The notes under the pieces are model-generated. The model was not told the DNA's origin, searched no databases, and saw only the letters and a program-made list of their open reading frames with translations. From Streptomyces spiralis (GTDB lineage: Bacteria; Actinomycetota; Actinomycetes; Streptomycetales; Streptomycetaceae): a stretch of 64,000 bases of DNA. Position 1 is the stretch's first letter; the number at the start of each line of letters is the position of its first letter. Positions 28,409-37,326 of this stretch are shown in pieces. The position numbers and the translations under genes were made by a program. Where the stretch lies: contig NZ_BNBC01000009.1 in NCBI RefSeq assembly GCF_014654675.1, forward strand, positions 1-64,000, written 5' to 3'.

Positions 28409-30199
28409 GTGGACGCGCAAGGCCGTGGGCGGGCGGACAACATCGATCCCGCAGACCAGTGGGTGCTCAACCCGAACACCGGCGAATACGAACTGCGACT
28501 GACTCCTTCCGCTCCGCAGTCGTCCGTCCCCGGCCCGCGCAGACCGTCCTCGCGCGGTGCGGGCGGGGCCGGCGGCAACGCGGCGGCGGGACGGCGCGCG
28601 GGTGCGCCGGGAGGACAGCCCGCGCCCGGACGGCAGCAGTCCCGCGAGGCGGCGCCCGACCGCACCGTGCCCGGGCCGCGCCGCCGTCGTGGCGCACCGC
28701 CGCCGCAGGAGCCGGTGCCCGGGCGGCGGGGGCGCCGGCCGGAGAAGAAGAAGTCGAGGACCAAGAAGGTCCTGATGTGGACCGGCGGCACCATGGCGTT
28801 CGTTCTGGTGGGCGCGGGCACGGCCGGCTATCTGATCCTCAAGCACCTCGAGGGCAACATCTCCACCACCGACGTGGGCGACGCGGCCAAGAACGGCTTC
28901 AGCAAGGACGAGGCCTTCAACATCCTGATCATCGGCACCGACAAGCGGACCGGCAAGGGCAACGAGGGCTACGGCGACAAGGGCAGCGTGGGCCACGCGG
29001 ACACGAACATCCTGCTGCACGTCTCCAAGGACCGTACGAACGCGACCGCGTTGAGCATCCCCCGCGACCTGATCGTGAACGTCCCGGACTGCCCGACCAT
29101 CCAGCCCGACGGCAGCACGAAGGTCATCCCCGGCACGGACGATGTCCGCTTCAACACGAGCCTCGGCCAGGACGGCCGCGACGCGGGCTGCACGATGCGC
29201 ACGGTCAAGGCGGTCACCGGCATCGCTCCCGACCACTTCATGATGGCCGACTTCAACGCGGTGAAGACCCTGACGTCCGCCGTGGGCGGCGTCGAGGTGT
29301 GCCTCAAGCACGCCGTCGACGACCCGGACTCGCATCTGAAGCTGCCCGCCGGCTCGCACAAGGTCGAGGGCGAGCAGGCGCTGGCGTTCGTCCGCACCCG
29401 GCACAGCTTCGGTAACCAGGGCGACCTGGACCGGATCAAGGTGCAGCAGCAGTTCCTCGGCTCGCTGATGCGCAAGATGTCCTCCAGCGACACCCTCACC
29501 AACCCGGCCAAGCTCTACGACCTGGCCGACGCCGCCACCAAGGCACTCACCGTCGACCAGGGCATCAAGAAGGTCAACACGCTCAAGGACATCGCCCTGG
29601 AGCTGAAGAAGGTGCCGCCGAAGAACATCACCTTCCTGACGGTTCCGGTCCTCGACAACCCGGCGGACGGCAAGGTCCACAAGACGGTCATCGTCGACCC
29701 GAACAAGGCCCCCCAGGTCTTCGACACCATCGGCAGCGACGTCTCCTTCACCGAGGTGAAGAAGAAGCAGCAGCAGGCGAAGGACGCGGAGGCCGACCGG
29801 CTCAAGGGCTCCCAGTCGGCCGCCTCCGAGGTGCGGGTGCGGATCCTGAACGGAGGCGCCCCTCCCGGTTCCGCGTCGCAGACGCTGACCTGGCTGCAGA
29901 ACCAGCAGGGCGTCACCAAGTCGGAGAACGCCGGCAACGCGCCCGCGGCCATCGGCAAGACCACGCTCGAGTACGCGCCCGACCAGGCCGACCAGGCCCG
30001 TAAGCTCGCCGCGCTGATGGGGCTGCCCGGTTCCGCGCTGAAGCCGGGCAAGAGCGTGACCAACTCCCAGGGGCTGCCGGCGATGACGCTGACCCTGGGC
30101 AAGGACTTCAAGGGCGCGGGAGTGTCCCTCACCGCTCCGACGAAGGCGCCGGACGTGGACGGGAAGTCCACGGCCGACAAGGTTCAGTGCGCGAGTTGA
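28409..30199 (+). CDS. LCP family wall-polymer ligase 2, with LytR_C domain
   Basis: A 596-residue protein. GTG at 28409 is chosen because GGAGGA lies 11 bp upstream and the conserved ADQWVLNPNTGEYELRL follows. A long Pro/Gly/Arg cytoplasmic part precedes a helix (TMAFVLVGAGTAGYLIL, about 129-147). The LCP domain has FNILIIGTDKR, HADTNILLHV and SIPRDL. The C-terminal LytR_C-type domain (from VRVRILNGGAPPG, about 475) is followed by a terminal extension. A -10-like TAGTGT lies at 28285-28290. It is the longest of the five LCP proteins. Confidence 0.88.
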   Translation: MDAQGRGRADNIDPADQWVLNPNTGEYELRLTPSAPQSSVPGPRRPSSRGAGGAGGNAAAGRRAGAPGGQPAPGRQQSREAAPDRTVPGPRRRRGAPPPQEPVPGRRGRRPEKKKSRTKKVLMWTGGTMAFVLVGAGTAGYLILKHLEGNISTTDVGDAAKNGFSKDEAFNILIIGTDKRTGKGNEGYGDKGSVGHADTNILLHVSKDRTNATALSIPRDLIVNVPDCPTIQPDGSTKVIPGTDDVRFNTSLGQDGRDAGCTMRTVKAVTGIAPDHFMMADFNAVKTLTSAVGGVEVCLKHAVDDPDSHLKLPAGSHKVEGEQALAFVRTRHSFGNQGDLDRIKVQQQFLGSLMRKMSSSDTLTNPAKLYDLADAATKALTVDQGIKKVNTLKDIALELKKVPPKNITFLTVPVLDNPADGKVHKTVIVDPNKAPQVFDTIGSDVSFTEVKKKQQQAKDAEADRLKGSQSAASEVRVRILNGGAPPGSASQTLTWLQNQQGVTKSENAGNAPAAIGKTTLEYAPDQADQARKLAALMGLPGSALKPGKSVTNSQGLPAMTLTLGKDFKGAGVSLTAPTKAPDVDGKSTADKVQCAS

Positions 30200-30289
30200 G
30201 CGCACTGGGCCACCCTTCGGGCCTGTCGAGCGTCTAACAGGGCGCACGACAGGCCTGTTCGGTGAAGCCAGGGTGGGGAGGATGGGGAG

Positions 30290-31963
30290 TTGACCCAGAG
30301 TGGTCTGCGCGGGGAGGGGCCTGCGGTCGAGGAAGCGCCCCTCGCGTCGCGGGGTGGGAACACGTCGGGCGGCCACGGCCGTCACGGCGGTGGAGGACAT
30401 GGCGGGCGCGGCGGACGCCGCACCGCGGGCAGACGTCCCAAGCGGCGCGTGCTGCGCTGGTCGGCGACGGTGCTCGCGGTGGTGATACTCGGCACGGCCG
30501 GCGCCGGATACCTCTACTACGAGCATCTGAACAGCAACATCCGCAAGGGCGAGCGCAGCAGCGGCGACTCCAAGGCGCAGAAGGCGAAGCCGAACGCGGC
30601 CGGCCAGACGCCCGTGAACATCCTGCTGATCGGCTCCGACAGCCGTAACTCCGACGCGAACGTCGCGCTCGGCGGCAGCAGGGAGAACCGGGGCAACCCG
30701 CCGCTGGGCGATGTGCAGATGCTCATCCACCTGGCCGCGGACCGCAAGAGCGCGGCCGTGGTGAGCATTCCGCGCGACACCCGCGTCGACATCCCCAAGT
30801 GCAAGGACCCGAAGACCGGTCACGTCTACCCGCCGACCAACGCCATCATCAACGAGTCACTGGCCCGCGGCGGCGCCGGCTGCACCCTCGCCACCTGGCA
30901 GAACCTCACCGGTGTCTACATCGACCACTGGATGACCATCGACTTCGCGGGCGTGGTGAAGATGGCGGACGCCATCGGCGGCGTCGACGTCTGCACCAAT
31001 CAGAACGTGTGGGACCGCCCGCTGCCGGGCGTGCCCGGCGGCTCGGGGCTCAAGCTGAAGGCCGGCACGACCAAGGTCAAGGGCAAGCAGGCCCTGCAGT
31101 GGCTGCGCACCCGGCACGCCTGGGGCAGTGACCCGCTGCGGGCGAGGGCCCAGCACATGTACCTGAATTCGATGATCCGCACGCTGAAGAGCCAGAGCAT
31201 CTTCACCGACACCGGCCGCCTGATGGACCTGGCCGAGGCGGCCACGAAGTCCCTTCAGGTCTCCGAGGAGATCGGCACCGTCAAGAAGCTGTACGACCTG
31301 GCGATGCAGCTCAAGACGGTCCCGACCAACCGCATCACCATGACGACGATGCCCAACCTCGAGGACCCGCAGAACAAGGACCATCTCGTCCCGGACGGCG
31401 CCAACGCCGACAAGATGTGGAAGATGATCCGCGACGACGTGTCCTTCGACTCCAACGGCAAGGACGCCGACGGGAAGAAGGACGGGGCCGGCGACGGCGG
31501 CACGGAGGGCGCCGACCAGGAACAGGCCACCGCGGACCCCGCGCACCCGGACGGCCAGATCGGCGTCACGGTGCAGAACGGCACCCGCACGTCCACCCTC
31601 GCCCCGGTCTCCCACCGGGCGACCGACATCAGCCGGGAGCTCGTGCAGAAAGGCTTCACCAGGGCCGCGACGGACGCGTCGGTGACGCCGTCCGCGGACG
31701 AGACGGTCGTCCGCTACCCGAGCGCCGAGCTGAAGGGCGACGCCGAGCGGGTCGCGGCGGCGCTGGGCATCCCGATGTCCTCGGTGGAGAAGTCGACGGA
31801 CGTCACCGGTGTGACCGTCGTCGTGGGCTCGGACTGGCGCACGGGCACCAGCTACCCGAAGCAGGAGGCGCCGAAGGCCGGGGACATCCCGAAGAACTCC
31901 GACGCCATCAACGGCGCCGACACCGGGCAGTGCATGGACGTGTACGCGCCCTACCGCTGGTAG
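30290..31963 (+). CDS. LCP family wall-polymer ligase 3, with LytR_C domain
   Basis: A 557-residue membrane protein starting at TTG 30290, with GGGAGG 8 bp upstream. A Gly/His-rich N-terminus precedes a helix (about 62-80). The LCP domain has NILLIGSDSRNS, VQMLIHLAADRKS and SIPRDTRVD. The C-terminal LytR_C domain begins near GVTVQNGTRTSTLAP (about 425). It lies 90 bp after LCP 2 in the same direction, so they may be co-transcribed, and ends at a bidirectional terminator. Confidence 0.88.
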   Translation: MTQSGLRGEGPAVEEAPLASRGGNTSGGHGRHGGGGHGGRGGRRTAGRRPKRRVLRWSATVLAVVILGTAGAGYLYYEHLNSNIRKGERSSGDSKAQKAKPNAAGQTPVNILLIGSDSRNSDANVALGGSRENRGNPPLGDVQMLIHLAADRKSAAVVSIPRDTRVDIPKCKDPKTGHVYPPTNAIINESLARGGAGCTLATWQNLTGVYIDHWMTIDFAGVVKMADAIGGVDVCTNQNVWDRPLPGVPGGSGLKLKAGTTKVKGKQALQWLRTRHAWGSDPLRARAQHMYLNSMIRTLKSQSIFTDTGRLMDLAEAATKSLQVSEEIGTVKKLYDLAMQLKTVPTNRITMTTMPNLEDPQNKDHLVPDGANADKMWKMIRDDVSFDSNGKDADGKKDGAGDGGTEGADQEQATADPAHPDGQIGVTVQNGTRTSTLAPVSHRATDISRELVQKGFTRAATDASVTPSADETVVRYPSAELKGDAERVAAALGIPMSSVEKSTDVTGVTVVVGSDWRTGTSYPKQEAPKAGDIPKNSDAINGADTGQCMDVYAPYRW

Positions 31964-31970
31964 TCGTACG

Positions 31971-32000
31971 GAGGCCCCTCCCGGACACGAGAGGGGCCTC
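31971..32000. terminator. Bidirectional terminator between LCP 3 and glycosyltransferase
   Basis: A perfect 10-bp inverted repeat (GAGGCCCCTC / GAGGGGCCTC) with a 10-nt loop lies between convergent genes ending at 31963 and 32019. Confidence 0.8.
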
Positions 32001-32018
32001 GACAAGCTCGAACGGCGC

Positions 32019-33050
32019 TCAGTCGGCGGTGGTGACGACCGCCGGCCGGCGCGAGGCGATGACCTTCCTCGCCAGCGACTTCGGGCTGGTCAGAAAGCCC
32101 CAGCCCCACGACATGTGCATGGTGGCCAGGGCCACGGGTATGCGCAGCCGGGCGCCCAGCGACAGGCCCTTGCCGGCCGGGAGCGAACCGGCGGCGATCG
32201 CCGCGAGATAGCCGCCCGGGATCACGAGGCCCCACGGGGTCAGGGCCGCGCCCACCACGATCCCGGCCGCGATCGCGCACACGGCGGTCGGCGGGGCGAG
32301 ATAGCGCAGGTTGATGGAGCCCTCGTGGTAGCGGGCGACGACGTGCCGCCAGCGGCCGTAGTCCTTGTACTGCTTGGCGAGCGCCCTCACGTTCGGGCGC
32401 GGCCGGTAGGAGACCCGCAGCTCGGGCGAGAACCAGATCAGGCCGCCCGCCTCACGGATGCGGAAGTTCAGCTCCCAGTCCTGGGCGCGGATGAACTCCT
32501 CGTTGTAGCCGCCCTGTTGCTCCAGCGCCGCGCGGCGGAAGACACCCAGGTAGACCGTCTCGGCCGGGCCCGCCTCGCCGCCGGTGTGGAAGGCCGCGTT
32601 GCCCACGCCGATCTTCGAGGTCATCGCGGCCGCGACCGCATGCTCCCAGGCGTTCTCGCCCTCGGCGTGCATGATGCCGCCGACGTTCTGCGCGCCGGTC
32701 TCCTCCAGGAGGCGTACGGCGGTGGCGATGTAGTTCGGCGAGAGCATGCCGTGGCCGTCGACGCGGACCACGATCGGATGGCGGGAGGCCTTGATCGCGG
32801 CGTTCAGCGCGGCGGGGGTGCGGCCGGTGGGATTCGGGACCGTGTGCACGCGCGGGTCGTTCCGTACGAGCTCGGCGGCGATCTCGTCCGTGCGGTCCGT
32901 GGACGGACCCAGGGCGATCACGACCTCCATCTCGCCGTCGTACTCCTGCGCGAGGATCGCTTCGACGGCCCCGCGCAGATGCCGCTCCTCGTTGAGGACG
33001 GGCATGATCACAGACACGGCGGGGAGCCGCACGTCGGACTTGGCGTTCAT
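32019..33050 (-). CDS. Family 2 glycosyltransferase with C-terminal membrane helices
   Basis: A 343-residue protein. The GT-A core shows VSVIMPVLNEERHL (about 12-25), a DGHG metal site (VVRVDGHG) and the acceptor motif RAQDWELNFR. The last 100 residues hold two or three hydrophobic segments. The arrangement resembles succinoglycan/cellulose-type polymer synthases. It is embedded among the five LCP genes, so it may build the glycan that the LCP proteins ligate. Its start is 128 bp from the divergent LCP 4 gene. Confidence 0.87.
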   Translation of the reverse strand: MNAKSDVRLPAVSVIMPVLNEERHLRGAVEAILAQEYDGEMEVVIALGPSTDRTDEIAAELVRNDPRVHTVPNPTGRTPAALNAAIKASRHPIVVRVDGHGMLSPNYIATAVRLLEETGAQNVGGIMHAEGENAWEHAVAAAMTSKIGVGNAAFHTGGEAGPAETVYLGVFRRAALEQQGGYNEEFIRAQDWELNFRIREAGGLIWFSPELRVSYRPRPNVRALAKQYKDYGRWRHVVARYHEGSINLRYLAPPTAVCAIAAGIVVGAALTPWGLVIPGGYLAAIAAGSLPAGKGLSLGARLRIPVALATMHMSWGWGFLTSPKSLARKVIASRRPAVVTTAD

Positions 33051-33178
33051 CGGTGCTCACGTTACCGCGTACGGGGGACACCGGTGCGCGCCGCAGGGTG
33101 CACTGCCCCGGTGCGCAGATCGTATGGCCCTACGGTGCTCACGGTGCCCACCCACGCCATATGCGGAGGTGTCCCTGC

Positions 33179-34690
33179 ATGTCCACCACGCCGCCCCGGT
33201 CGTCCCCGCAGTCCCGGCCCGCCGCGCGGTCCCGGCGAGGGTCCCGGCAGGCCGCCGTACCGCAGCGGCCGGACGGCGTGCCGTACGCCCCGGTGCCGCG
33301 CCGCAGACCACGCTGGGCCATGCGGGCGGCGACCACGCTGTCGGTGGTGGTGCTCGCCTCGGCCGGGATCGGACACGCGGTGGTCTCCAGCCTGGACGTC
33401 GGCATCGTCCGGGTCGACCCCTTCAAGGACATGAAGAACCGTCCGCCCAAGGGCCACGGGATGAACGTCCTGCTCGTCGGCACCGACGGCCGGGACAAGA
33501 TCAGCGCCCAGGAGCGGCGCAGGTACCGGCTGGGCGGGCAGCCCTGCCACTGCACCGACACGATGATGATCGTGCACCTGTCGGCGGACCGGGAACGCGC
33601 CAGCGTCGTCAGCCTGCCCCGCGACTCCTACGCCGAGCTGCCCGCCCATGTCGACCGCAACACCGGCAAGCGGCACGGGCCGCACCCGGTCAAGCTGAAC
33701 GCGGCCTATGCCGAGGGCGGACCGAACCTGACCGTGCGTGTGGTCGAGGACATGACCCGGCTGAAGATCGACCACTACCTGGAGGTGGACTTCACCACCT
33801 TCATGCGCACCGTCGACGTCCTCGGCGGCGTCCAGGTCTGCACCGCCGAACCGCTGAAGGACTCCTACACCGGCCTGGACCTGCCCGCCGGCACCCACAC
33901 CCTCACCGGCGGCCAGGCCCTGCAGTACGTCCGCTCCCGCCACGTCGACGGGGCCAGCGACTTCGGCCGGATGCAGCGCCAGCAGCGCTTCCTGGCCGCG
34001 CTGATCGAGCGCGCGACCTCCTCCCGGGTGCTGCTGAACCCGATGAAGTTCCGGGACGTGACCCGGGCCGTGCTCAGCTCGGTACGCGCCGACCAGGGTT
34101 TCCACACCGAGGAGCTGCTCGACCTCGGGCGGGCGATGCGGAGCTTCTCCCCCTCCTCCTCCGAGTTCACCACCGTCCCGGTCGAGCAGACGGCCTTTCC
34201 CGTGAGCGGGCTCGGCTCGACCGTGAAGTGGGACAAGGCCAAGGCGGAGCAGCTGTTCCGGACGCTGCGCGAGGACCGCCCGCTCGCGGTGCGCAAGCCG
34301 TCGCCGCGGCGGGACCGCACCGTGGCCGTGGAGGTCGCCCCCCAGAGCATCCGGGTCCAGGTGGAGAACGGCACCACCACGGTCGGGCTCGGCAGGCGCG
34401 TGGACACGGCGCTGGCCGGGGCCGGCTTCCTCACCACCAAGGCCCCCGTGGACTCCAAGGAGCGCGGTGTGAAGCGGACCGTGGTGCTCTACGACCCCCG
34501 GTGGGACCGCTCGGCGCGGTCGCTCGCCGCCGCGCTGCCGGGAGCCGAGCTGCGGGCCGTGCCGGGGCAGGGCCCGACCCTCAGGGTGATCGCGGGCGGC
34601 GACTTCCGCCAGGTGCGCAAGGTGCGCGTGGAGGACCCGGTGCAGGGCGCGGCCCGCGTGGTCAGGGGCGACGAGGTGCAGTGCGGGTGA
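33179..34690 (+). CDS. LCP family wall-polymer ligase 4, with LytR_C domain
   Basis: A 503-residue protein. ATG at 33179 with GGAGG 9 bp upstream is preferred to a longer frame. A basic, Pro/Ser/Arg-rich start precedes a helix (TTLSVVVLASAGIGHAVV). The LCP domain has NVLLVGTDGRD, CTDTMMIVHLSADRER and SLPRDS. The LytR_C-like domain begins at SIRVQVENGTTTVG (about 395). It ends only 13 bp from the convergent thioesterase gene, without a terminator hairpin between them. Confidence 0.88.
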   Translation: MSTTPPRSSPQSRPAARSRRGSRQAAVPQRPDGVPYAPVPRRRPRWAMRAATTLSVVVLASAGIGHAVVSSLDVGIVRVDPFKDMKNRPPKGHGMNVLLVGTDGRDKISAQERRRYRLGGQPCHCTDTMMIVHLSADRERASVVSLPRDSYAELPAHVDRNTGKRHGPHPVKLNAAYAEGGPNLTVRVVEDMTRLKIDHYLEVDFTTFMRTVDVLGGVQVCTAEPLKDSYTGLDLPAGTHTLTGGQALQYVRSRHVDGASDFGRMQRQQRFLAALIERATSSRVLLNPMKFRDVTRAVLSSVRADQGFHTEELLDLGRAMRSFSPSSSEFTTVPVEQTAFPVSGLGSTVKWDKAKAEQLFRTLREDRPLAVRKPSPRRDRTVAVEVAPQSIRVQVENGTTTVGLGRRVDTALAGAGFLTTKAPVDSKERGVKRTVVLYDPRWDRSARSLAAALPGAELRAVPGQGPTLRVIAGGDFRQVRKVRVEDPVQGAARVVRGDEVQCG

Positions 34691-34703
34691 GGCCGGCGGG
34701 AGC

Positions 34704-35261
34704 TCAGTCCTCGTGGCCCTCCGCCGCCCGCTGCTCCCGCAGCTCCTTGATCGCCCGGCGGCGGGCCAGGCGGTGGGTGCGGCGTATCTGGGCCTCCTGG
34801 TAGCGGCGCTTGTCCCGCTCGGTCTCGGGCTGGACCGGCGGCACGACGCGGGGCTTGCCGTCGGCGTCCACGGCGGCGAAGACCAGGTAGGCGGAGCCGA
34901 CCTGGGTGGGCGGGGTGGACTCGTTCCAGCGTTCGGCCAGGACGCGGACGCCCACCTCCATGGAGGTCCGGCCGGTCCAGTTGACCTGGGCCTTCACATG
35001 GACGAGGTCGCCGACCCGGACGGGCTCCAGGAACACCATCTCGTCCATGGAGGCGGTGACGGCGGGACCGCCGCTGTGCCGGCCGGCCACCGCGCCCGCC
35101 GCGTCGTCGACCAACTTCATGATCACACCACCGTGCACCGTACCCAGGAGGTTGGTGTCGTTGTGGGTCATGATGTGGCTGAGGGTGGTGCGGGACGCCG
35201 AGGTCGGCTTGCCCGGGATTTCCGCGGTGCCGGTTTCCGCGACGAAGGCCTGGTCTGTCAT
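34704..35261 (-). CDS. Hotdog-fold acyl-CoA thioesterase
   Basis: A 185-residue soluble protein. The hotdog domain has NDTNLLGTVHGGVIMKLVDDAAG (Asn/Asp and Gly-rich active-site segment) and later ASMDEMVFLEPVRVGDLVHVKAQVNWTGRTSMEVGV. This is the acyl-CoA hydrolase type with a C-terminal basic helix. ATG at 35261 is supported by GGTGGGGG just upstream. It hydrolyses fatty acyl-CoA, chain length unknown. It is divergent from LCP 5 and convergent with LCP 4. Confidence 0.87.
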   Translation of the reverse strand: MTDQAFVAETGTAEIPGKPTSASRTTLSHIMTHNDTNLLGTVHGGVIMKLVDDAAGAVAGRHSGGPAVTASMDEMVFLEPVRVGDLVHVKAQVNWTGRTSMEVGVRVLAERWNESTPPTQVGSAYLVFAAVDADGKPRVVPPVQPETERDKRRYQEAQIRRTHRLARRRAIKELREQRAAEGHED

Positions 35262-35380
35262 GGCCCCCACCTTATGCCGAGGCGACATAGGGGGGATTTG
35301 TGTCGGCTTCGCAACAGCCGTGACCTGATTTTCCGACGGCCCTTGTACGCCATACGGGCGAGACCTGCACACTGGGGCCC

Positions 35381-36706
35381 ATGAATGATTGGCCCGAGGG
35401 GTGGTCCGGCGACGAGCGTGGACCCCGGTACGGACGCGGCAGCGCCGGAGCGCAGCCGGAGGGCGCGCGCGTGATGCGCCAGGTGCGGCGCGGCGGCCCG
35501 GCGGTACCGCCCGGGCAGGGCGCCTACGGCGGGCAGCGGCCCGCGGCGCCCCCGCACGGAGTCCCACAGCAGCCGTCGTACGTCGACGGCGGCTACGCGG
35601 ACGGTTACACCGACAGCGACGACGGTTACGGCTACGACAGCGGCTACAACACCGGACAGGTCTACGGCCGGCCGGGCGGCGACGGCCCCGGCGGCCCGGG
35701 CGAGGGCCGCACCCGCGGTCCCCGTCCCGCGCCGAACTGGGGCCGTCGCATCAAGTGGACCGCGATAACCCTGGTCACCGCGCTGGTGGTCACCTCGGTG
35801 GCCACCTACTTCTGGGCCGACTCCAAGCTCCACCGGGACGTGGACCTGTCCAAGGTCATCGACCGGCCGGAGGCCGGCAAGGGCACGAACTACCTGATCG
35901 TCGGTTCCGACAGCCGCGCGGGCATGTCCGCCGAGGACAAGAAGAAGCTCCACACCGGCTCCGCCGAGGGCAAGCGCACCGACTCGATGATGATCCTGCA
36001 CGTCGGGGACAACGGCGACACGCTGATCTCCCTGCCGCGCGACTCCAACGTCACGATCCCGCAGTTCCGCGGCTCGGAGTCCGGCAAGATCAGGCCCGCG
36101 ATGGGCGCGAACAAGCTGAACGCGGCGTACGCCTTCGACGGGCCGACCCTGCTGGTGCGCACCATCGAGTACAACACCGGCCTGCACATCGACCACTACG
36201 TGGAGATCGGCTTCGCCGGCTTCGCCAACATCGTGGACGCGGTCGGCGGCGTCGAGATGACCATCGACCAGCCGTTCAAGGACAAGTGGTCCGGCGCCGA
36301 CTTCAAGGCGGGCAAGCAGAAGCTGAACGGCGAGCAGGCCCTGGCCTTCGTCCGCACCCGGCATGCCTTCGCCGCCTCCGACCTGCAGCGCACCAAGAAC
36401 CAGCAGAAGTTCCTGTCCGCGCTGGCCCACCAGGTGGCCACCCCGTCGACGGTTCTCAACCCGTTCAAGTTCTATCCGACGGTGGGCGCGGGCCTGGATT
36501 CCCTGGTCGTCGACAAGGACATGAGCCTGTGGGACCTGGCCTCCATGTTCTGGGCGATGAAGGGCGTCAGCGGCGGTGACGGCAAGTCCATGAACATGCC
36601 GATATCCGGCTCCACGGGCGGCAACCTCGTCTGGGACAAGGCGAAGGTCAAGACCCTGGTCGACGAGTTGAAGAACGACGAGACGGTGACCGTCTCCGGC
36701 AACTGA
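35381..36706 (+). CDS. LCP family wall-polymer ligase 5
   Basis: A 441-residue protein. A long Gly/Tyr/Asp/Pro-rich cytoplasmic N-terminus (about 1-115, including repeated DGGY/DDGYGY) precedes one helix (TAITLVTALVVTSVATYF). The LCP domain has NYLIVGSDSRAG, RTDSMMILHVGDNGD and SLPRDSN. No LytR_C domain is present. The start at ATG 35381 is the first in frame. It is transcribed rightward and ends at a strong bidirectional terminator. Confidence 0.88.
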   Translation: MNDWPEGWSGDERGPRYGRGSAGAQPEGARVMRQVRRGGPAVPPGQGAYGGQRPAAPPHGVPQQPSYVDGGYADGYTDSDDGYGYDSGYNTGQVYGRPGGDGPGGPGEGRTRGPRPAPNWGRRIKWTAITLVTALVVTSVATYFWADSKLHRDVDLSKVIDRPEAGKGTNYLIVGSDSRAGMSAEDKKKLHTGSAEGKRTDSMMILHVGDNGDTLISLPRDSNVTIPQFRGSESGKIRPAMGANKLNAAYAFDGPTLLVRTIEYNTGLHIDHYVEIGFAGFANIVDAVGGVEMTIDQPFKDKWSGADFKAGKQKLNGEQALAFVRTRHAFAASDLQRTKNQQKFLSALAHQVATPSTVLNPFKFYPTVGAGLDSLVVDKDMSLWDLASMFWAMKGVSGGDGKSMNMPISGSTGGNLVWDKAKVKTLVDELKNDETVTVSGN

Positions 36707-36740
36707 CCGGACGGCCGCCGGGCAGCCGGACGGCCGCCGG
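36707..36740. repeat. 15-bp tandem repeat downstream of LCP 5
   Basis: CCGGACGGCCGCCGG occurs at 36707-36721 and 36726-36740, immediately after the stop codon and before the terminator stem. Each unit is itself partly self-complementary. Confidence 0.6.
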
Positions 36741-36754
36741 ACGACCTGTCAGGG

Positions 36755-36793
36755 GGCGAGGGCCCCGCGGTACACGGCCGCGGGGCCCTCGCC
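36755..36793. terminator. Bidirectional terminator between LCP 5 and the Cys-rich protein gene
   Basis: A perfect 16-bp stem (GGCGAGGGCCCCGCGG with its complement) and a 7-nt loop lie between convergent genes ending at 36706 and 36809. Confidence 0.85.
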
Positions 36794-36808
36794 GTCGCGT
36801 CGGCCGGA

Positions 36809-37171
36809 TCACATCCGGGCGCCTGTCATCGCGCGACACATCTCCGCGCAGCGGCGACACGCCTCCGCGCAGCGCTGCATCATCTTGTCCTCGGGCATCG
36901 ACATACACGCCTCGGCGCACATGTCACAGGCCTTGGCGCACATCGCGCACATCTCGGCCGCCATCGGCGAGCGGCGCATCATCATGTCCGCGCACATGCG
37001 CGTGGTCTCGGAGCAGTCCATGAGCGCGCGCATGATCTGCATCTGCGCCTGGCCGCCCATCTGCATGCAGGAGCTCATGGCCTCCTCGCAGACGGTGTGG
37101 CAGGTCATGCACGCCTCGACGCAGTCCTGCATCTGCTTGCTCATGGCAGTCATGGTTCCGGGCTGGGTCAT
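36809..37171 (-). CDS. Cys/Met-rich four-helix-bundle copper-storage-like protein (DUF326)
   Basis: A 120-residue soluble protein with 16 cysteines and many methionines in heptad-like helices, for example DCVEACMTCHTVC, AEMCAMCAKACDMC and RCAEACRRCAEMC. The pattern of Cys at i, i+3 and i+4 facing a bundle core is that of DUF326 proteins and the copper-storage (Csp) proteins, which load many Cu(I) ions. There is no signal peptide, so it would act in the cytosol. The ATG at 37171 has GGAGGA 5 bp upstream. Metal is inferred from the family, not shown. Confidence 0.8.
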   Translation of the reverse strand: MTQPGTMTAMSKQMQDCVEACMTCHTVCEEAMSSCMQMGGQAQMQIMRALMDCSETTRMCADMMMRRSPMAAEMCAMCAKACDMCAEACMSMPEDKMMQRCAEACRRCAEMCRAMTGARM

Positions 37172-37326
37172 GGCTCCTCCTGGGGGGGCGAAGGGAGCCG
37201 GGGCCTCGGGGCGGGCCCCGTGCCCTTCCGTCGTACGCTCCTCGGCCGCTCTCCGCCATCCGACGGAAGCACGGAATCCGCTACGCCCGCTCGGGTGAGG
37301 AGCCGCCCGGTGCCCGCGCCCGCCGC

